Shown: positions 33,101 through 46,112 of the stretch, piece by piece | Layout: the number at the start of each line of letters is the position of its first letter | Numbering within the stretch: the first letter of the stretch is position 1 | From: Turnera subulata | Lineage: Eukaryota > Streptophyta > Magnoliopsida > Malpighiales > Passifloraceae | Direction: 5' to 3' | NCBI GenBank assembly: GCA_028386065.3 | Contig: JAKUCV010005550.1 | Span: 1-64,000 of the forward strand | DNA length: 64,000 nt | Notes under the pieces: generated by a model | Told to the model about the DNA's origin: nothing | Seen by the model: the letters and a program-made list of their open reading frames with translations, nothing else | The model's database searches: none | Translations under genes and position numbers: made by a program

Positions 33101-33679
33101 TATCAGGTGGACGAGAAACATTCTTTTTGGAATCGTCCAGGGTACAGGCACTCATGGATCATTCCCAGTTAAACTGGTTTTTTAGTTAATCAATTTAGGT
33201 GTTCTTTTTTTCATTTTGCTTATATATGTTTAAAACTCAAAAACATGATATGAAATTCACTGTAATAATTCATACTTAATGTTCTTTATATTTCTTAATC
33301 ATACATGCAGTTGACTGTAATTTAATCTGATCATTGGATGGGAAGAACAATTGGACGTTCAGGTATAGTATACATGTTTTTTCTTATGTTTTCTTCACAA
33401 ACAGTCGTTAATTGATTTTGTATGTACCTTTTCATTTGCAGTATTATAATAGGTGCAAAATTACACCCTCGGTAGGCTAATTCCACCGCCAAGTAGCGTA
33501 GTAACTGTGCCAATTGTGCCGATTCTCGGCCAAATTGTCCCAAAGATTTGTCAATTTCTCGGCCAATTAGTGGTCTATGATGTTTAGATCACCACCAACC
33601 AACACATTCTTCAATCATTAATCACTATTTATCCTCATTTGTCTGCAACATTTTCACCTTGTCTGTTTCATCTCTATTA

Positions 33680-33912
33680 TCCTAGATGATGGTGTAAGAT
33701 AACTAATTTTTTTCTCTTTTTTTCCGTTTTTTTATTCACTCCCTTCCTTTTATTGTTCTTGTTAGCGACACATACATATATTGCTGCCACCTACCCTCCA
33801 AAAAATAGACTCCTTCTTGGACACTTCTTGTTTTGATGGTGGTACTAAAATTGTAAGATTGAGTGAATCTGGTGGAATATATAGCCTTTTTACTTATCAT
33901 CTGTCCCTAGCA
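33680..33912 (+). repeat. host segmental repeat, copy 2
   Basis: Contains gtgtaagataact, attcactccc, tagactcctt and gatggtggtactaaaattgt in the same order as copies 1 and 3. It shows the uninterrupted target into which the LINE inserted in copy 3. Confidence 0.65.
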
Positions 33913-34239
33913 TTTTAATTTTCTAGGTTGCAGCTCGTATATATATATATTGACTTTGTATAGATTTTGTAAAGGGTTGCCCACTTATAAAGACAAATAT
34001 GTGATTTTTTTTTTGTGGTGGTAGACCGATCTACAAAATATACTCACTTTGCGGCTCTCACTCAAGCAAGCACTATAGGTATGCTTCAACGCTCGAGTGA
34101 TAATGCTGCTCAAATAAATTGCAACCTTTAAATCTTGATCAAAGAGGTGAAAGGGACACTTCTATTTTGTCATTTTTTAACTATCCCACCTAGGTTTAAA
34201 TGGAACGAAACATGCAAAATTAAATTGCTATCTAGAGCT

Positions 34240-34480
34240 TGTTGCAGAGAGATTGAACGGTTTTGGTGCTCTTTGTACTGCGCGAAGCGAACCAAGTAGC
34301 GGATGCATTGGCGCACTTGGCTTTGTCTTTCCCGGGTGGTTTGCATGTTTTGCCTACTGCACCGGATGCCATTTTGCAATATCTTTCAAATGATGTATTA
34401 AGGGTTTCGTGCCCACGAATTACTGTCTGGAAATAAGTTAATAATATACGGGGCATCCGTCCTCTATTTACTACCAAAAA
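34240..34480 (+). pseudogene. LINE 3' fragment (RNase H-like C-terminus)
   Basis: One frame reads REANQVADALAHLAL and FPGGLHVLPTAPDAI, the typical RNase H-like ending of plant LINE ORF2, then a stop and an A-rich stretch near 34478. The rest of the LINE is absent, as expected of 5'-truncated copies. Confidence 0.6.
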
Positions 34481-34678
34481 AAAACAAGAGAGGGCAACTT
34501 ACACTAAGTATGTACTCTTTTTTCTGTAATTCGTGTAGGTATCCACCAATTACAAATCCTGGCAACACAATTTCATTTTTTTCCCGCTAAGTTGCTTTTG
34601 TCACTTCATAGACTAAGTTTTGACAAAAACTTCATAGACTAAGTCTTATTTTCTAGATTGCTTCATAAGACTGGTTAA

Positions 34679-36756
34679 TGATGCATGCGAAAAATGCATA
34701 GTTTTTGGCATGATTTTAGATATAATTTGCTCTCATTCTATTATGATTATATGCCTTCCTTTGTACTATTTCATCATATTCCTCTAAATTCTATCCTTTA
34801 CTGTGTGATTAGCGATTCCAGGTGCATTTCAAAGATTTTTGTAAGATTTTATTGAAGAAATTGCAGAAACAGTCTCTGCCACAGCCTGAGCCTGTTTCAG
34901 GATTTCTAGAGTCTACTGTTCACTGCAGATTCAATTAAAGGCCACGAACCCTCCTCTAATTGCAAAATATCCACTAGATTTCGCTATCCTTGCCTTGATC
35001 CACGAAGTCTCCATGACACCTCACCAACCACAAGAGAAGCTGGGATCAAATCCAAGGAAGAATGAAGAAAAATTGCAAACAGATCTAGGAACAAGCTCAG
35101 CCTGTGCATTCTGCTGAAACCATAAAAATGCAGAAAAAAAATATAAAATTCTGCCACTTGCAGAATTTGCAGTCCTGACACCTACAAACATATCATGAGT
35201 ATTTCAGAGAACTTTCTAAGAAAAGAAGGCAATAATCATGCTGCCTAGAGGAAAGTCCACTTAAAGAACTATTATTCTCTTCAAAAGTCTCTTCAAACCT
35301 GCATCTGCCAGAATTCAGCCTATCAACACACTTCCCATTGCGCCTCATCCTGACGTACACGTTGGGAAAGCTGAAAACTTACTTGTTCAACTTTCATGCT
35401 TTCCAACAAGTGGGTGGCGGTTGGAAGAAGAAATTAGACTGCATCTATATAAAGGAGGAAGGAAGAAGGACAAGGCATCTATCAAGACACAAAAAGAATT
35501 TACAGAAACTTTGGAACAAGGGCGGAACCCAGAATCATCAAGGTTTCAAAGGGGGACACGATTCTACAGCCTTTTCTGGGTAGAAATTATGTTGCCCCTA
35601 GCCTCCAGAATATTCCCAATACTATGCTATCTTCTATTTCCATTTTTTTTTTGTAATTCTGAGCTTGAACTAAACAACCCCTCTTAGGTTGAAGGGGTGC
35701 AACATGTCTCTAGTTTTATTGTAAATTGCTCATTCCATATTCTTAACCCGTCTTCTTTCTTTGGTTGTTGCAAACTTAACCCATGCTTTAGTCTTGATCA
35801 AACCCATGTATGATTATAGGAAGCTAGGTGAAGGACCAAGAGGTGAAACCATAGTTGCTAGACCAACAACAACCAGCCCTTAGTTTTTAGCTTTTGACAG
35901 AAATTAAGAACTAATTGAGGAGTTAGCCTCAACACCAATCTTAATCCCTTAGATTTGACCGATGCAAAAGCATTAGGATGAGTGGGAATCATGGGAGGCC
36001 CCTATGAGTGAAACCAAGTGGGGGCAGTATATGTTGAGAGCGCCTGCCAGAACCAATTTTTATATCTTAACAACATGCAATCGATAGGCTCAGTGACAAG
36101 CTCACCATGTCGCAGCACAAGTCAAGTAGAAGACACAACTTTTAATTCGATTCTTGATTTACTACTGAGAAGCCTATTTTAACTAAGTGGTAGCTTGGTG
36201 AAGGACCGAGAGGTGAAGCCATAGTTGCTAGACTAACACTAGTCAACCTTCACTCCCTAGCCGTTCGAGAGAAGATAGGGAGAGACTGTGAGTACTTAGC
36301 GCCAACACCAAACTTCACCCCTAAATGAATATCTATACCTAGTGATAGGGGTAGATGGAAGCTTAGGGAACCATCAATAAGATCGAAAATTATTGATAGC
36401 ACACTAGGTTGGGAGCCCCTTCAAGACATCTTATTAAACACAGACCGTCAAACAGGCTAAGCCTGTTGCGGCACTATTGAGCAATTTAAAGCATTGAACA
36501 AGGCATGCGAACCCCGTATGCCTAAGACTTCTCTCAATCTAATCTTTTCCCTACTTCAACCATATTGTTACTTTTACTTCATTGTTTATTTTACATTCAA
36601 TCAGCATTTACCCGAAACTCACTTCTATTTTATTATTTTTAACATAATTTGTCTATTAAAAGGTAACAGGCTCAACCCAGTCCCTATGGATACGACCTTG
36701 ATAGTACTATAGCAACCCTGTGCACTTGCAAGACCCATTGCGGATAGAAGCCATTA
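34679..36756 (+). mobile_element. long solo LTR, Ty3/gypsy Athila/Tat-like
   Basis: Begins tgatgcatgcgaaaaatgca and includes gtccctatggatacgacctt and gtgcacttgca near its end, as in U5 of such elements. A phrase around gtgaaggaccgagaggtgaa is repeated inside (about 35830 and 36195). GTTAA flanks it (34674-34678 and 36757-36761). The 3' end does not show a clean CA, so that boundary is tentative. No coding. Confidence 0.5.
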
Positions 36757-36832
36757 GTTAATTTGTTTAAAATTTTACTAGCATTATGATACTTTCAATC
36801 TGATTCATCTCTACCATCCTGGATGACTGTGT

Positions 36833-36849
36833 AAGATAACTATTTTCTT
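36833..36849 (+). repeat. LINE target duplication, left copy
   Basis: aagataactattttctt is repeated exactly at 57946-57962 after the LINE poly(A). It lies in host segmental repeat copy 3, whose right part continues at 57963. Confidence 0.85.
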
Positions 36850-36889
36850 GCAATTGGGGTTATCATCTATGGTAGCCTTATGACCACCT

Positions 36890-38585
36890 ATGGTAGCCCG
36901 TAGGAACCTCCCAAGATTTCCCATGTCACCTAGCCTCCACCCATCACCGCTACCACCTCCACCGCCATCTCAACCCCTCCAGCCCCTACCTCCAAACCAT
37001 CCTAAACAACCAAAACACCCAACCCCTAACCCATCCTTTAGCAACAATACACATAAACCCATTTACTTCTCCAAATGGAACAGGAAAGAAACCATGGCAG
37101 CTTTAGAATCCGGCCAGTTGTTAAGTATTTACTGCAAAAATCTCCCATACTCCTGGACAACTTCAGACATCTTGTCAACCTTGTCTGCTTATGGGGAGAT
37201 TGTGGACATCTATATCCCAAGCAAGAAGTCGAAAAACAGAAAGAGATTTGGCTTCATTAGATTCAAGAGAGGTTTCAGACAAGAAGACATGTTGGAGGCG
37301 ATTTCAAAGATTCCCGTTGGCAATGGATTTCGGAGGGCTATTGGGCCAGGAAGAAGTTTCTTAACTCGAATGATGCTCAGCTCAACAAACGACCCTTCCT
37401 CAATAACAATAGGGTTGTTCACGGAAAATCGTTCGCTCAAACTACCAGAGGCCCAATTGAGACCACGAAGCCGAACGCCAAGGAAGGATGCTTTGGATCG
37501 TCTAGTCTCATCTTCAAACCATCTTACGAAACTCTAAACTGGCTCTCTTCTTGTGCCGTTGGTGTCCTTTCCAATCCTGCAGAGGCCTCGAAGATTCAAG
37601 AGGTGTTTAAATCCAATGGGTTGAAAGACGTGGTAACCAGTGCAATAGGAGGCAATTCCTTCCTGGTTCAATTCCAGTCCAGAGAAAATAGAGACTCTCT
37701 TTTCAAACTTCTGCCAGAATGAATCGAAGTGCTATTCACCTTATTTAGGGCATGGCAATCAGGCGATGTTGATAGTAGTCGAAAATGTTGGATTCAACTA
37801 AAGGGTGTCCCCTTTCATGCATGGAGCCATGACTTTTTCTCTAGTGTTAGCACAAGATTTGGCTCTTTAGTGAAACTTGCAGAATGCACACAACATAGGA
37901 TCAACCTAGAGCATGCCTACATGCAAGTCCTCACTACTGCTCGCCAACCGATCTCTTGGGAGGTGCGAGTAGAGGTTGACGGGTCACTCTCTTTCGTGAC
38001 CTGTTCGGAAATTCCTGAGTCTCACATCCTTATTACCGATCAGACCTCAAATTTCCAAACTCTGACTGATCTGATCTCCCTAGACCCTGAATCACCGTGT
38101 CCCAATCTTAAAATAAAATCCGGCAACGGAGGTGCACAGTTTCCGGCAACAACCAGCTGTCAACCCCATCAGGCGAACATCGAGAACCCCAAAAGTCACC
38201 AGCCTTGAACTCCGATCCTTTTCAATTAATGAGAATAATTGAAAACACCAAGGCACCAACCACCAAGAATGCCAGTAGCCCAAGAGAGTCTGACACAGCT
38301 GTTACGTCTCCTAGGCCAAAGGAATGTTCAAATACGCCTGTCCTCATCCCACGGGGAGTATCTCCAGAGAGGGAGCACCAGCCTAAAAAAGTGTGCCATG
38401 CTCTCCCCCCAATTGCTCAACACCCTTTATTCAAAAGTTTGATAGAGCGTACTCATTTGAAGAGGTGAATCATCCAGAAGTGGAAGCATGATAGGCCTAT
38501 GTGGTAGTAAGAATTTGGGATTTTGTAGGCTGGCCCCCTACTCTGAAAACCTCTTGTTACCACCTAATGGGCCTGACAACCTCAC
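36890..38585 (+). pseudogene. LINE ORF1, 5' part (RRM and DUF4283-like)
   Basis: ATG 36890 starts a proline-rich leader, then an RNA-recognition motif with LLSIYCKNLPYSWTTSDIL and RKRFGFIRFKRG (RNP1). The frame shifts near 37350 and meets a stop near 37721. A DUF4283-like block follows (CWIQLKGVPFHAW, FGSLVKLAECT). ORF1 proteins of plant LINEs bind the element RNA. The reading is cut at 38585 by the Athila insertion and resumes at 53628. Confidence 0.75.
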
Positions 38586-40003
38586 TGATGTGTATGAATT
38601 ATACACACATTTTGGGCCTTTAGTTTATAGATTTGGGTTTTGTTCTATTAAATTGTTATTTATTTAGTTAGCTTTTCATTTAGTTTTGATTTAATAAACT
38701 CTTCCTTTAGCTTTTGTTGATTACAGGTGATATTTGAAAGGATTTGGAAAATTTGGATAGATTCTGGAAGATTGAGATATGGTGGTTACTATCTTGGAAA
38801 GATTTGAAGATATTGTGAAGATTTATCTTCCAGTGCACGACCTGCCTGTGCGGAACATTTTCACCTGTGCAGAAGTTCAAATTTCCATTATCCAACATTA
38901 TCTTCCAAGGATATTTTGAAGAATCTTGTTTGAATTTAGATTAGGATTATTTATTTGTTATTTATCCATGTAAATTAAATTCAAAAAGTTTGTTTTTGAA
39001 TTTAATTAGATTAGATCCTAGTTTTGAATTCAAATGAGAGATTTCCTACCATCCTTTCCTGGAGCCTATAAATAGCAAGGCATTCTAGGAGGAAGGGACA
39101 CACTTCACACCCTCTCATTCTCTCATTCTTCCATTCTCTCTCAAATTCAAGAGTAGTTCTTCATTAGTTCTTCAGAGGAAGAGGAGGTTTGCAGCTTAGA
39201 GCTTTGTTCAAGTTCTTATTCTTGTAATTCCTTGATCATTGCCTGGAATGAAATTCATAAGTATTTTCTTCTCTCTTGTTATGTTGAGCTAAATCTTTAA
39301 AGTCTAGGAATTAGGGGAGGTAGCTTGTCTATTCAATGATGCTATTTGTTTTATGAATTGCTTTTAATTCCTGAATGATCTATTGTTCATTGATTCAATC
39401 CTAGGGCACTTAACTATGCTATTTAACTGGCCATTAGATAGTATAAATTCTAGGTAGAGAATTGTTTAGTGACAGCGTCAATAATCTACCGGAATTGCAT
39501 AGGTTGAACACTAGGAACTTACCTTGGAGAAGGATGACCTTCTAGTGAAGAATATAATTTGCTTAAGTTGACTGTGCATGAATGCCTTAGTTGTTTCTTC
39601 ACTAGTGGACACGAAGTTGAAATAGCTAAGTAGGGTCTAAGTCACGCCACGAGAGTGGGTTATTTATTCTGTTTAATCAACTAGTCTTTCAACGAACTTA
39701 GGAAATTCAGGAGTTAGGGCAATTATGGTTGCATAGGCTGCTTATGCATACGCGTTGCATGATCTATCTGTGCATGGTTTTAAAGTTAAGCATCAGAGAA
39801 TAGGCAAGTGAGCCCCCAAAGTCCTAGACATCTTTTGAATATTGAGAATCCATCTTTTATTATTTCAGCTATTTATTTTCTACTCAAATCCAATCTTTAT
39901 TTGCCTAGACGATCACGAATTATTAAGCGATTAGTACTTAACCTGGTCCCAGAGGACGACCTTGTTTGCTACATCAATCTGTGCACTTGCAGAATAGCGT
40001 TCA
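38586..40003 (+). repeat. Athila 5' LTR
   Basis: Starts tgatgtgtatgaa, ends agcgttca. TATA box TATAAATA at 39067-39074. The transcript should start about 30 bases after this and run into gag. Confidence 0.93.
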
Positions 40004-40009
40004 AGTTTT

Positions 40010-40027
40010 TGGCGCCGTTGCCGGGGA
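40010..40027 (+). promoter_or_regulatory. primer binding site for tRNA-Asp
   Basis: tggcgccgttgccgggga is, as I recall that tRNA, complementary over all 18 bases to the 3' end of plant aspartate tRNA, six bases after the LTR. Confidence 0.85.
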
Positions 40028-40126
40028 CCGGCGTTAATATTAATTGTCTTAGTAATTAGGTCGATCTAGGCCTGTTACTACTTACGTTTTCCTTCTGTTT
40101 CTTTTCCACAGGGCTCTAGCAGGTGT

Positions 40127-41380
40127 ATGATCAGGACAAGAAGTAAGGGACCACCTTTACCACTTGATCCTGAAATTGAGAAGACGTGCAAGCTTCTCCG
40201 AAAACTACGCCTGGAGAAGAGAGCTGAAGACGAAGAAACAGACTCATCAGAAGAAGATATGGGAGACAACACTGTGAGGAACAATAACCTACCTCCTCGT
40301 GTTGAGGGAAATGAAGTTCCTCCTAGAGGAGGAGTAGATGGGCAAGTTGATCCTCCTGCTCATGCAGCAAACCAAAGGCCGCAACTGCGAGACTTTATCA
40401 TCCCAAGGCCTGAGATCTTACAACCAAGTATTGTTCGCCCAGCTATTCAAGCGAACAACTTTGAACTCAAGCCTGCTCTGATCAGCATGGTACAAGGATC
40501 ACAGTTTAGCGGATCACCTTTGGATGACCCTAATACGCATCTTCAAAGTTTCCTAGAAATATGTGATACTTTGAAGATGAATGGAGTGACCACTGATGCC
40601 ATCCGCCTTCGCCTATTTCCATTCTCTCTTCGGGATAAAGCAAAGGCGTGGCTAAATTCTTTTCCAGCTGGAACCTTTCAGACATGGGAAGCCTTGTCAC
40701 AAGCCTTTCTATCAAAATTCTTCCCACCGAGCAAGGCAATCAAACTCAGAAACGAGATTTTAACCTTTGCTCAGAAGGATGGTGAATCTCTTTATGATGG
40801 ATGGGAACGGTACAAGGATCTGCTCCGAAGGTGCCCACATCATGGTCTGCCAGACTGGATGGTGCTAGAGACATTCTATGCCAACATAAGTGAGTCAATC
40901 AGAGGAACTATAGATGCTGCAGCAGGAGGAGCAATAATGACAATGCCAATCGAAGAAGCCTTTGAGCTTCTAGACCGGATGTCGGCTAACACTTTCCAAT
41001 GGCCAGTTGAGAGATTGCCCATGAAAAAGGCTGCTGGAGTTTTTGAGCTCGAGGCTGTGAATATGTTGAGCTCAAAGATGGATTATATTATGCAAAACAT
41101 GGGAGGGAACTCTGCTAGCCCTAATTCTGAAGGAGATACAGAGGAAGTTAATTACGTTGCTCAGAAGGCTAAGAATGACCCATACTCCAATACTTACAAT
41201 GAAGGGTGGAAGAACCATCCAAATTTCTCTTGGGGTGGTCAGCAAGGCAGTAGTAAAGGGCCTCCGGGTTTTCTTCAAAGAAGACCTAATCCCAGCCTCA
41301 ACAATCAGCCCCACAACCACAAAGAAATGACATGCAATCATTTATGTATGCATTTATGGAAAGTCAGCGCCAACAGATAG
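40127..41380 (+). pseudogene. Athila gag, frameshifted near its end
   Basis: ATG 40127 (MIRTRSKGPPLPLDPE) opens 417 codons: a charged N-terminus, then the retrotransposon gag capsid (LRLFPFSLRDKAKAWLNSFP, ETFYANISESIRGTIDAAAG, LLDRMSANTFQWP), and a tail rich in Asn/Pro/Gly. Around 41300-41330 the real frame passes to another (FMYAFMESQRQQIEAQRLQL, to 41553), and two more stops precede pol, so gag and pol cannot be made as one protein without frame changes. The same defects are present in the second copy, so they predate the duplication. Confidence 0.82.
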
Positions 41381-43315
41381 AGGCTCAGCGCCTACAATTG
41401 GAGTTCCAGCAAAAGCAAACTGACTTAATAGCTAATCTAACTTCAGAGATTAGCCAATTAAAGACACAATTTGCTGGAAGTAAGAACAGGCTGCCTGGGC
41501 ATACTGAAGTAAACCCAAAGGAACAATGCAATGCGATTACTTTGAGAAGTTAATCAGTATGAGATACCTGCGCCAACCAGGCGAGAGAAGCAGCCCCAAG
41601 AAGAAGCAGAACAGCGCAACCAGGGTGAGTAAGAAGGAGCCCCAAAAGTAGCTCAGCCAAAGAAAGACGAAGAGGTGAAGCCATATGTTCCCCCTGTCCC
41701 TTTTCCTGGAAGGTTGAAGAAGGCCAAACTTGATAAACAATTTGGTAAGTTCTTGGAAGTGCTTAAGAAGCTTTATGTGAATATCCCATTCACAGAGGCT
41801 CTTTCTCAAATGCCAGCCTACGCAAAATTTTTGAAAGAGATCTTGTCCAAGAAGAGGAATTTGGAGGAAATTGGAACAGTAGCTCTAACGGCGGAATGTA
41901 GTGCTGTTATTCAGAACAAACTCGTTCCGAAGTTAGGAGATCCCGGAAGCTTCTCCATCCCATGCGAGATTTGCGAAGTCAGCGTCAAGAGAGCATTATG
42001 CGACCTGGGAGCAAGCGTGAGCGTCATCCCACTTTGCATAAACAAGAAGTTGAACATGGGAGACTTGAAGTCAACCTCAATTTCTCTCCAACTGGCAGAT
42101 CGATCAATCAAGCATCCAGTTGGAATACTAGAAGATGTCCCGGTTAAAATTGGATCATTCTTCATTCCAGTAGACTTCGTGGTATTGGATATGAAAGCTG
42201 ATAGTAATATACCAATCATCTTGGGACGACCTTTCTTGGCAACAGCTGGAGCAGTGATTGATGTCCAAAATGGGAAGCTTACTCTCCGGGTTGGATCGGA
42301 AGAAATTAGCTTCGACATGATGCAAGTCATCAAGACAGAGATCCCGAAAAGTTCTTGTTATCAGATTGATGTTATTGACGAGGCTGTCCAAGAAGTCTCT
42401 GCACAAGAGACTTATGCAGATCCACTGCTCACCTGTATTGCTGATGCAAGATCTTCAGGGGATGTAGATGAAGTAGTAGCGGCAAATGCTCAAGACATGG
42501 ACAGGCTACCAGTTACCAGTTGTGAAGAGGCCAATAACTATGAAGTTCTGGAGAGTGAAGCAATGCAGTCTGAAGTTCAGAAGTTAGAGCTCAAACCGTT
42601 GCCTCCTAAGCTTCGCTATGCATTTCTGGGTCCTGAGTCTACATACCCAGTCATCATTAGCTCCAAGCTAACTGAGGAGGAAGAAGAGAAACTTCTTAAG
42701 GAGCTCCGGGTGCATAGGAAAGCAATTGGGTATGCAATTGATGATCTCACAGGGATCAACCCTTCTTTCTGTACACACAGAATTCTACTTGAGGATGGAC
42801 ACAAGCCTGTCATTGAACGCCAAAGACGCCTCAATGAAAACATGAAAGACGTTGTCAAGAAAGAGATCTTGAAGCTCTTAAATGCAGGGATCATATATCC
42901 AATTTCAGACAGTGAGTGGGTATCACCTGTGCATGTGGTACCTAAGAAGGGAGGGATGACAGTTGTGCCCAATGAGAATAACGAGCTGATCCCGACTAGA
43001 ACGGTGACCGGATGGCGTATGTGCATCGACTACCGGAAGCTAAATAAGGCAACAAGGAAGGATCACTTTCCCCTTCCTTTCATTGATCAGATGCTCGAAC
43101 GTTTGGCTAAGCATTCATATTTTTGCTATCTTGATGGGTACTCTGGATTTTTCCAGATCCCTATCCATCCTAGTGACCAGGAGAAGACTACCTTTACATG
43201 CCCGTATGGCACTTTCGCATATCGACGAATGCCGTTTGGACTATGTAACGCACCGGCGACCTTCCAGCGGTGCATGATGGCAATATTTTCCGATTTCATC
43301 GAAGATATCATGGAG
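40521..43315 (+). repeat. internal tandem duplication, copy A
   Basis: Matches 43318-46112 at an offset of 2797. I see only two differences in it (near 40551 and at 41970). It starts in gag (tggatgaccc) and ends in RT (atcatggag). Confidence 0.92.
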
Positions 43316-43324
43316 GATGGATGA
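41633..43324 (+). pseudogene. Athila pol copy A, cut off in RT
   Basis: Open from 41633 to 43324. Contains the protease ([11 protein letters not shown], then [19 protein letters not shown]) and the first RT blocks ([47 protein letters not shown]). The frame runs into the duplication junction and ends at a TGA right where the catalytic FMDD should be. RNase H and integrase are absent. It could make a protease-bearing fragment but not a working RT. Confidence 0.85.
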
Positions 43325-46112
43325 CCCTAATACGCATCTTCAAAGTTTTCTAGAAATATGTGATACTTTGAAGATGAATGGAGTGACCACTGATGCCATC
43401 CGCCTTCGCCTATTTCCATTCTCTCTTCGGGATAAAGCAAAGGCGTGGCTAAATTCTTTTCCAGCTGGAACCTTTCAGACATGGGAAGCCTTGTCACAAG
43501 CCTTTCTATCAAAATTCTTCCCACCGAGCAAGGCAATCAAACTCAGAAACGAGATTTTAACCTTTGCTCAGAAGGATGGTGAATCTCTTTATGATGGATG
43601 GGAACGGTACAAGGATCTGCTCCGAAGGTGCCCACATCATGGTCTGCCAGACTGGATGGTGCTAGAGACATTCTATGCCAACATAAGTGAGTCAATCAGA
43701 GGAACTATAGATGCTGCAGCAGGAGGAGCAATAATGACAATGCCAATCGAAGAAGCCTTTGAGCTTCTAGACCGGATGTCGGCTAACACTTTCCAATGGC
43801 CAGTTGAGAGATTGCCCATGAAAAAGGCTGCTGGAGTTTTTGAGCTCGAGGCTGTGAATATGTTGAGCTCAAAGATGGATTATATTATGCAAAACATGGG
43901 AGGGAACTCTGCTAGCCCTAATTCTGAAGGAGATACAGAGGAAGTTAATTACGTTGCTCAGAAGGCTAAGAATGACCCATACTCCAATACTTACAATGAA
44001 GGGTGGAAGAACCATCCAAATTTCTCTTGGGGTGGTCAGCAAGGCAGTAGTAAAGGGCCTCCGGGTTTTCTTCAAAGAAGACCTAATCCCAGCCTCAACA
44101 ATCAGCCCCACAACCACAAAGAAATGACATGCAATCATTTATGTATGCATTTATGGAAAGTCAGCGCCAACAGATAGAGGCTCAGCGCCTACAATTGGAG
44201 TTCCAGCAAAAGCAAACTGACTTAATAGCTAATCTAACTTCAGAGATTAGCCAATTAAAGACACAATTTGCTGGAAGTAAGAACAGGCTGCCTGGGCATA
44301 CTGAAGTAAACCCAAAGGAACAATGCAATGCGATTACTTTGAGAAGTTAATCAGTATGAGATACCTGCGCCAACCAGGCGAGAGAAGCAGCCCCAAGAAG
44401 AAGCAGAACAGCGCAACCAGGGTGAGTAAGAAGGAGCCCCAAAAGTAGCTCAGCCAAAGAAAGACGAAGAGGTGAAGCCATATGTTCCCCCTGTCCCTTT
44501 TCCTGGAAGGTTGAAGAAGGCCAAACTTGATAAACAATTTGGTAAGTTCTTGGAAGTGCTTAAGAAGCTTTATGTGAATATCCCATTCACAGAGGCTCTT
44601 TCTCAAATGCCAGCCTACGCAAAATTTTTGAAAGAGATCTTGTCCAAGAAGAGGAATTTGGAGGAAATTGGAACAGTAGCTCTAACGGCGGAATGTAGTG
44701 CTGTTATTCAGAACAAACTCGTTCCGAAGTTAGGAGATCCCGGAAGCTTCTCCATCCCATGCGAGATTGGCGAAGTCAGCGTCAAGAGAGCATTATGCGA
44801 CCTGGGAGCAAGCGTGAGCGTCATCCCACTTTGCATAAACAAGAAGTTGAACATGGGAGACTTGAAGTCAACCTCAATTTCTCTCCAACTGGCAGATCGA
44901 TCAATCAAGCATCCAGTTGGAATACTAGAAGATGTCCCGGTTAAAATTGGATCATTCTTCATTCCAGTAGACTTCGTGGTATTGGATATGAAAGCTGATA
45001 GTAATATACCAATCATCTTGGGACGACCTTTCTTGGCAACAGCTGGAGCAGTGATTGATGTCCAAAATGGGAAGCTTACTCTCCGGGTTGGATCGGAAGA
45101 AATTAGCTTCGACATGATGCAAGTCATCAAGACAGAGATCCCGAAAAGTTCTTGTTATCAGATTGATGTTATTGACGAGGCTGTCCAAGAAGTCTCTGCA
45201 CAAGAGACTTATGCAGATCCACTGCTCACCTGTATTGCTGATGCAAGATCTTCAGGGGATGTAGATGAAGTAGTAGCGGCAAATGCTCAAGACATGGACA
45301 GGCTACCAGTTACCAGTTGTGAAGAGGCCAATAACTATGAAGTTCTGGAGAGTGAAGCAATGCAGTCTGAAGTTCAGAAGTTAGAGCTCAAACCGTTGCC
45401 TCCTAAGCTTCGCTATGCATTTCTGGGTCCTGAGTCTACATACCCAGTCATCATTAGCTCCAAGCTAACTGAGGAGGAAGAAGAGAAACTTCTTAAGGAG
45501 CTCCGGGTGCATAGGAAAGCAATTGGGTATGCAATTGATGATCTCACAGGGATCAACCCTTCTTTCTGTACACACAGAATTCTACTTGAGGATGGACACA
45601 AGCCTGTCATTGAACGCCAAAGACGCCTCAATGAAAACATGAAAGACGTTGTCAAGAAAGAGATCTTGAAGCTCTTAAATGCAGGGATCATATATCCAAT
45701 TTCAGACAGTGAGTGGGTATCACCTGTGCATGTGGTACCTAAGAAGGGAGGGATGACAGTTGTGCCCAATGAGAATAACGAGCTGATCCCGACTAGAACG
45801 GTGACCGGATGGCGTATGTGCATCGACTACCGGAAGCTAAATAAGGCAACAAGGAAGGATCACTTTCCCCTTCCTTTCATTGATCAGATGCTCGAACGTT
45901 TGGCTAAGCATTCATATTTTTGCTATCTTGATGGGTACTCTGGATTTTTCCAGATCCCTATCCATCCTAGTGACCAGGAGAAGACTACCTTTACATGCCC
46001 GTATGGCACTTTCGCATATCGACGAATGCCGTTTGGACTATGTAACGCACCGGCGACCTTCCAGCGGTGCATGATGGCAATATTTTCCGATTTCATCGAA
46101 GATATCATGGAG
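43318..46112 (+). repeat. internal tandem duplication, copy B
   Basis: Second copy, continuing at its right end into the undamaged RT (gtcttcatggatgatttc). The junction with copy A reads atcatggaggatggatgacc. Confidence 0.92.
43321..44177 (+). pseudogene. Athila gag copy B, lacking its N-terminus
   Basis: Begins inside gag at DDPNTHLQSFLEIC, about 130 codons after the original start, and ends at the same frameshifted tail as copy A. There is no LTR promoter or start codon of its own. A product of the tandem duplication. Confidence 0.85.

Noticed and set aside
37038..37440. Minus-strand ORFs over LINE ORF1
   Set aside because: They are shadows of the RRM coding frame and match no family.
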